Of a stretch of DNA of 34,671 nucleotides, positions 32,101-34,671 are shown piece after piece. Position numbers and translations under genes: made by a program. The notes beneath the pieces are model-generated. The model did not search any database. It saw only the letters and a list, made by a program, of their open reading frames with translations, and was not told the DNA's origin. How positions within the stretch are numbered: position 1 is the first letter of the stretch; the number at the start of each line of letters is the position of its first letter. Source of the stretch: Actinomycetes bacterium. GTDB lineage: Bacteria; Actinomycetota; Acidimicrobiia; Acidimicrobiales; Palsa-688. The stretch lies in assembly GCA_021788115.1 (NCBI GenBank), contig JAJYLA010000022.1, positions 1-34,671 on the forward strand, read 5' to 3'.

Positions 32101-32577
32101 CAGCGCCCGGCACAGCCGGGTGTAGCCGATCGGGTCGCGCGCCAGAACCAGCAGGTGACTCCCTTCGGGGTCGGCGACGCCGTTCTGCGGGCGGCTCACC
32201 CCCAGGGACAGCTCGGCGCCGAAGACCGTCGGCATGCCCACCGCCCTCGCCGCCTCGGCGAAACGGACCACCCCGTACATCCCGTCGTGGTCCGTGATCG
32301 CCAGGGCCTCCAACCCCAGCCGTGCCGCCTCCTCGACCAGTTCCTCGGGGTGGGACGCACCGTCGAGGAAGCTGAAGTTGGAGTGGCAGTGCAGTTCGGC
32401 GTAGGGGACCCCCCCGGCGCCCGGCCGAGGACCGAAACCGGCGGGGGGTTCGTATGGGGGCCGCTTGCGCGACCAGGCAGGGCTGTCGCCGCCGTCGCCC
32501 TGCTGGACGGTGCGGCGCCGGCCCGACAGCCTGGCCTCCAGCTCCCGCCACGGCACCGGCGGGTTGTTGTAGCCCAT
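29179..32577 (-). CDS. dnaE2: Error-prone DNA polymerase III alpha subunit DnaE2
   Basis: 1132 residues. It opens MGYNNPPVPWRELEARLSGR, the DnaE2 N-terminus. The PHP domain begins AELHCHSNFSFLDGASHPEE (about 60-80) with ITDHDGMYG. The polymerase core holds PPDIDVDIESGRREEVIQYV (catalytic Asp residues) and GRGSAANSAVCYALGITK. The finger/helix-hairpin region follows, and a C-terminal OB fold (VTVAGVVTHRQ, GVTFINLEDETG). DnaE2 performs damage-tolerant, mutagenic synthesis and in mycobacteria works with ImuA'/ImuB, neither of which is present here. ATG 32577 is supported by the conserved start. An SOS box abuts its -10, so it is expected to be damage-induced. Confidence 0.95.
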   Translation of the reverse strand: MGYNNPPVPWRELEARLSGRRRTVQQGDGGDSPAWSRKRPPYEPPAGFGPRPGAGGVPYAELHCHSNFSFLDGASHPEELVEEAARLGLEALAITDHDGMYGVVRFAEAARAVGMPTVFGAELSLGVSRPQNGVADPEGSHLLVLARDPIGYTRLCRALSVAHLSGGEKGRPVMDLETLAALGAGAVPLLAAGSGTSGTAPVPLGDPPDPRADHWVVLTGCRKGTVPAALVEHGPARAGAELARLQRLFGAANVVVELWDHGDPLDSARNDALVALADRAGAEIVATNNVHYHHPPRRRLASALAAVRARRSLDDIDGWLPAAGSAHLRGGGEQARRFARYPGVVERAAELGRACAFDLSLVAPSLPPWPTPPGHTEMSWLRHLTEEGATRLYGPRRGAAQTLRGTRTRALAWQRIDHELQTIERLGFPGYFLIVWDIVEFCREHDIYCQGRGSAANSAVCYALGITKADAVELGLLFERFLSPERDGPPDIDVDIESGRREEVIQYVYRRYGRGCAAQVANVITYRPRSAVRDMGKALGASPGQLDAWSKQIDVWGPLPASAAGHEIPAAVVGLAQEVQHFPRHLGIHSGGMVICDRPVAEVCPVEWARMPGRTVLQWDKDDCAAAGLVKFDLLGLGMLTVLHAAVDHVRAFHGVDVDLARLPQELEVYEMLSKADTVGVFQVESRAQMATLPRLKPRTFYDLVIEVALIRPGPIQGGSVHPYIRRRNGDEPVTYPHPLLQRSLAKTLGVPLFQEQLMQMAIDVAGFTPAESDRLRQAMGSKRSAERMERLRGRLYSGMAQRGLTGPVADEIWDKLVAFANFGFPESHSVSFAYLVYSSAWLKYHYPSAFCAGLLDGQPMGFWSPQTIVSDARRHGVRVLRPDVNASAAASRLEACASSAEGAAVRMGISYVRGMGEAAAGRVAAGRPYRDVEDLVRRAGVSAAQAEALATAGAFGCFGLSRRAGLWSAGAVAAARGLEGLVTGAEAPPLPGMDPVETTRADLWATGLSPDSYPTEFVRPALAGAGVVTAAELGTVVAGEKVTVAGVVTHRQRPATAQGVTFINLEDETGLINVVCSAGAWVRFGRIARASPALVIDGRLERVETVVNVVAERIRPLSLRADGGLRSRDFR

Positions 32578-32583
32578 GCATCC

Positions 32584-32589
32584 ACTCTA
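32584..32589 (-). promoter_or_regulatory. -10 box of dnaE2, leaderless spacing
   Basis: TAGAGT on the minus strand, then GGATGC (6 bases), then ATG 32577. The LexA box directly adjoins it on the upstream side. Confidence 0.55.
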
Positions 32590-32605
32590 TCGAACGTGTG
32601 TTCGC
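32590..32605. promoter_or_regulatory. LexA (SOS) box of dnaE2
   Basis: T-CGAAC-GTGT-GTTCG-C: perfect 5-bp CGAAC/GTTCG arms with a 4-base spacer, matching the actinobacterial/Bacillus-type SOS consensus CGAAC-N4-GTTCG. It is 13 bases upstream of the dnaE2 ATG, overlapping the -10/-35 spacer, so LexA binding would occlude the promoter. The amidase gene on the other side begins 142 bases away and may not be affected. Confidence 0.9.
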
Positions 32606-32673
32606 ACATCTCGGGCACCGAGAACGGCGGGCGGAGAGTCGTCACGGTGTGCACGGCTGACCGCGTGCGCGAG

Positions 32674-32700
32674 GCTGCAGCGGTGACCCGCCGCTGCAGC
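32674..32700. repeat. Perfect 10-bp inverted repeat in the dnaE2-amidase gap
   Basis: GCTGCAGCGG (32674-32683), 7-base loop TGACCCG, CCGCTGCAGC (32691-32700). It lies 47 bases upstream of the amidase start. It could be an operator for a dimeric repressor, or an RNA hairpin in the 5' leader if transcription starts before it. Confidence 0.55.
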
Positions 32701-32723
32701 GAAGGGGTGAGCCCGGCTCGCCG

Positions 32724-32729
32724 TAGCGT
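32724..32729 (+). promoter_or_regulatory. Putative -10 box of the amidase gene
   Basis: TAGCGT, 18 bases before ATG 32748. A second, poorer box (TACGGG, 32736-32741) has the leaderless 6-base spacing. Which one is used cannot be told. Confidence 0.3.
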
Positions 32730-32747
32730 CTCGGCTACGGGGCCGCC

Positions 32748-33881
32748 ATGAGCGTCTTCATCACCCGCTTCGACACCCGCCCCGGCAGAGCCGGAGGCGG
32801 CGTCCGTGTCGCCGTCAAGGATCTCATCGACGTGGCGGGCGCGCCCACCACCGACGGGTCCAAGGTGATCGCGGCGGCCGCTCGGCCCGCCGAGCGCGAC
32901 GCCGCCTGCCTCGCCGGGACCCGCGCCGCGCAGAACGAGGGCCGGGCGGTGATCGTCGGAAAGACCAACATGCACGAGCTGGCATTCGGGGTCACCGGCA
33001 TCAACCCGTGGTTCGGCACGCCGCTCAACCCCCTCGACGCGTCTCGCGTTCCCGGAGGCTCCTCGAGCGGCTCGGCCGTGGCGGTCGCGCTGTGCGAGGC
33101 GGACGTCGCCTTCGGCAGCGACACCGGAGGGTCGATCCGCATCCCGGCCGCCTGCTGCGGCGTCGCCGGGCTCAAGACGACCCGTGGGAGGGTTCCCCTC
33201 GACGGCGTCATCCCCCTCGCCCCCTCGCTGGACACCATCGGCCCCCTGGCGCGCACCGTCGCCGGCCTCGTGGACGGGATGGCCCTGCTCGAACCCGGCT
33301 TCTCCGCCGCAGCGAAGCCTGCACGGCGCGTCGGCCGGGTGCGCCTGCCTGCCGAGAGCCGCATCGACGAGGCCCTCGACGCCGCCCTCCACGCCGCCGG
33401 CCTCGTGGTGGTGGGGGTGCTCCTGCCCGGCTGGGATGCTGCCACCGCGGCGGCCATGACGATCCTCAGCGCCGAGGCGTGGCGGGTTCACGGGGACCTG
33501 TACCGCAGCCACGCCGGCGATCTGTCCCCCGACGTCGCCGCCCGCTTGTCTGCCGCCTCGGCCGTCACCGAGGCCGAGGTGGCCGCCGCCCGCCACCAGG
33601 CGGCCGCGTGGGACCGGGAGCTGCGCGCCGTTCTCGCCGGCGTCGACGTCCTGGTGCTGCCGACCCTCGCCCGCGAGCCGCCCCCGCTCAGCGACCCCGC
33701 GGCCATGTCGAAGCTTCGCTACACGGCGCCGTTCAACCTCGCGGGGGTGCCGGCGCTGTCGATCCCGGTCCCGGTGGGCGGGGGGCTGCCCGCCGGGCTC
33801 CAGATCGTCGGGCCCGCCGGCAGCGAAGCGCTGCTGCTCGCCACCGCGGCCGAGGTGGAGGCCGCCGCCGGCTCCTACTAG
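32748..33881 (+). CDS. Amidase signature family hydrolase
   Basis: 377 residues. The amidase-signature triad is visible: K24 in VRVAVKDLIDVAG, the Gly/Ser-rich loop with S105-S109 (VPGGSSSGSAVAVAL) and nucleophile S129 in FGSDTGGSIRIPAACCGVAG. The C-terminus LAGVPALSIPVPVGGGLPAG is typical. These enzymes hydrolyse amides (for example indoleacetamide, allophanate or Gln in GatA). It is about 100 residues shorter than GatA and has no GatC/GatB beside it, so it is unlikely to serve tRNA amidation. The substrate is unknown. The ATG is 166 bases beyond the dnaE2 start, divergently oriented. Confidence 0.85.
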   Translation: MSVFITRFDTRPGRAGGGVRVAVKDLIDVAGAPTTDGSKVIAAAARPAERDAACLAGTRAAQNEGRAVIVGKTNMHELAFGVTGINPWFGTPLNPLDASRVPGGSSSGSAVAVALCEADVAFGSDTGGSIRIPAACCGVAGLKTTRGRVPLDGVIPLAPSLDTIGPLARTVAGLVDGMALLEPGFSAAAKPARRVGRVRLPAESRIDEALDAALHAAGLVVVGVLLPGWDAATAAAMTILSAEAWRVHGDLYRSHAGDLSPDVAARLSAASAVTEAEVAAARHQAAAWDRELRAVLAGVDVLVLPTLAREPPPLSDPAAMSKLRYTAPFNLAGVPALSIPVPVGGGLPAGLQIVGPAGSEALLLATAAEVEAAAGSY

Positions 33882-33923
33882 GGGTGCGCCGCGGCGGCGC
33901 CGGCCGCCTAGGTGGCAGGCCCT

Positions 33924-33929
33924 TAAGAT
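33924..33929 (+). promoter_or_regulatory. -10 box of the terminal PAP2-family gene, leaderless spacing
   Basis: TAAGAT, then GGCAACCC (8 bases), then GTG 33938, supporting that start. Confidence 0.5.
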
Positions 33930-33937
33930 GGCAACCC

Positions 33938-34671
33938 GTGGCGAGCGCGGCTTCCCCTGGCGATCGCGTCCCCGAGTCGGAAACCCGCCCCGAGGGACCG
34001 GCGTTCACCGTCGTCGGCCCGGCGCCGGCCCGGCGGCCACGGCCGTGGCCGGAGCTGCTCCTGATCGTGTGGCTGTGCTGGGTCTACGACGCGATAGCCA
34101 ACCTGGCGCCGATCCGCCGGGCGGCGGCGACAGCCCACGCCCGGGGCGTCCTCCGCGTGGAGGAGTGGCTCCACCTCGACCCCGAGCGGTCCCTCGACGG
34201 CTGGCTGGTCCACCATCACACCCTCGCCGTGTTGATCTCCAACTACTACGACAACGCCCATTTCGTCGTCACGCTCGGCCTGGTGGGCTGGCTGTGGTGG
34301 AGGCATCCGGGGCTCTACAGGCCCCTGCGCACGGCGCTGGTCCTGACCAACGTGATCGCCTTCGTCGTCTTCTTGTTCGACCCGACCGCCCCACCGCGCC
34401 TCCTCGACCCGAGCCGCTACCCCGACGTGGTCGCCGCGACCCACGCGTTCGGCTCGTGGCACTCCGGCACTTTGGCGACCGCCGCCGATCAGCTGGCGGC
34501 GATGCCCTCGCTGCACATCGCGTGGGCGGTGTGGTCGTCGCTCGCCCTGTGGCGGGTTCTCGACCGCAGACGCTGGGCCCTGGCGGTCTGGCTCTACCCG
34601 GTCCTCACCGCTGCCGCGGTCATGGCCACCGGCAACCACTTCCTCCTCGACGTCCTCGCCGGCGCGGAGAT
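33938..34671 (+). CDS. PAP2-superfamily membrane protein (inositolphosphotransferase-like), 3' truncated
   Basis: About 244 residues before the window ends. After a Pro-rich cytoplasmic N-terminus, RPWPELLLIVWLCWVYDAIA is the first membrane helix. The segment LRVEEWLHLDPERSLDGWL, helices around SNYYDNAHFVVTLGLVGWLW and VIAFVVFLFDPTAPPRLL, the C2 motif MPSLHIAWA and the C3 motif TGNHFLLDVLAG mark the Aur1/Ipt1-type PAP2_3 branch. In actinobacteria such proteins are linked to phosphoinositide or glycolipid transfer, or are phosphatases; the reaction is not established here. Start GTG 33938 is supported by the TAAGAT box. The remaining C-terminus is outside the window. Confidence 0.8.
   Translation, partial: MASAASPGDRVPESETRPEGPAFTVVGPAPARRPRPWPELLLIVWLCWVYDAIANLAPIRRAAATAHARGVLRVEEWLHLDPERSLDGWLVHHHTLAVLISNYYDNAHFVVTLGLVGWLWWRHPGLYRPLRTALVLTNVIAFVVFLFDPTAPPRLLDPSRYPDVVAATHAFGSWHSGTLATAADQLAAMPSLHIAWAVWSSLALWRVLDRRRWALAVWLYPVLTAAAVMATGNHFLLDVLAGAE

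Noticed and set aside
29152..32751. Two long plus-strand open frames opposite dnaE2
   Set aside because: They are antisense shadows of the DnaE2 frame, with no recognisable motif and no plausible starts.
1..34671. CRISPR arrays, tRNA or rRNA genes, insertion sequences, prophage, secondary-metabolite clusters, defence islands
   Set aside because: I saw no repeat-spacer pattern, cloverleaf, transposase or integrase, or adjacent effector genes. The VirD4-like ATPase and the Fe-S nuclease are isolated from any such system.

Overview
The window is very GC-rich DNA with strong third-position GC bias, densely packed with genes on both strands. It looks like a chromosomal segment of an actinobacterium. 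The evidence is the start of a Kgd-type multifunctional 2-oxoglutarate enzyme, a mycothiol conjugate amidase (Mca), an LLM-class F420-type oxidoreductase, a LigC-type ATP-dependent ligase, DnaE2 under an actinobacterial LexA box, and many GTG starts. A deep lineage such as Acidimicrobiia is my best guess, but that is inference. I see no rRNA, tRNA, CRISPR array, insertion sequence, prophage or biosynthetic cluster, and no stretch over about 300 bases lacks a gene.

Layout. 1-505: fragments of an acyl-CoA ligase (+) and of kgd (-) meet at an abrupt junction near base 160. 587-4502 (+): EttA-type ABC-F ATPase, geranylgeranyl-reductase-family flavoprotein, MFE-2-like SDR. 4534-8122 (-): a 2H phosphoesterase directly behind LigC, then GH77 MalQ. 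8153-12029: DUF72, an NTF2-like protein, a coupled operon of Fe-S PD-(D/E)XK nuclease, PAP2 phosphatase and DsbA-like protein, then a small unknown. 12069-16808: LLM oxidoreductase, a 53-residue protein, a possible 17-residue uORF before a YdjC-family deacetylase, and divergent murF and ddl. 16847-18531 (-): SCP2-like protein coupled to Mca, and a pterin dehydratase. 18643-21417 (+): orphan VirD4-like ATPase, RhtA-like exporter, YbaK deacylase. 21461-24958: SDR and FCD/GntR regulator (-), divergent from a thiolase-like/DUF35 pair. 24980-29096 (-): EcfT and a fused membrane-EcfA-EcfA protein, then a PIG-L deacetylase and thioredoxin. 29179-32577 (-): DnaE2. 32748 to the end (+): amidase and a truncated PAP2-family membrane protein.

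The strongest global signal is regulatory. A TANNNT box sits 6-8 bases before the start codon of about a dozen genes, a spacing that predicts leaderless mRNAs. It helps choose starts and exposes a candidate leaderless uORF. Two specific operators are readable: a LexA box abutting the dnaE2 -10 and a CsoR/CstR-like dyad before the thioredoxin gene. Many gene pairs are translationally coupled (GTGA or ATGA overlaps).

I did not find an unmistakable new defence or mobile system. The best candidates for unusual biology are the three-domain ECF fusion, the anchor-less orphan VirD4 ATPase, the thiolase-like/DUF35 pair without the usual nucleophile, the LigC-2H phosphoesterase pair, and the leaderless uORF.
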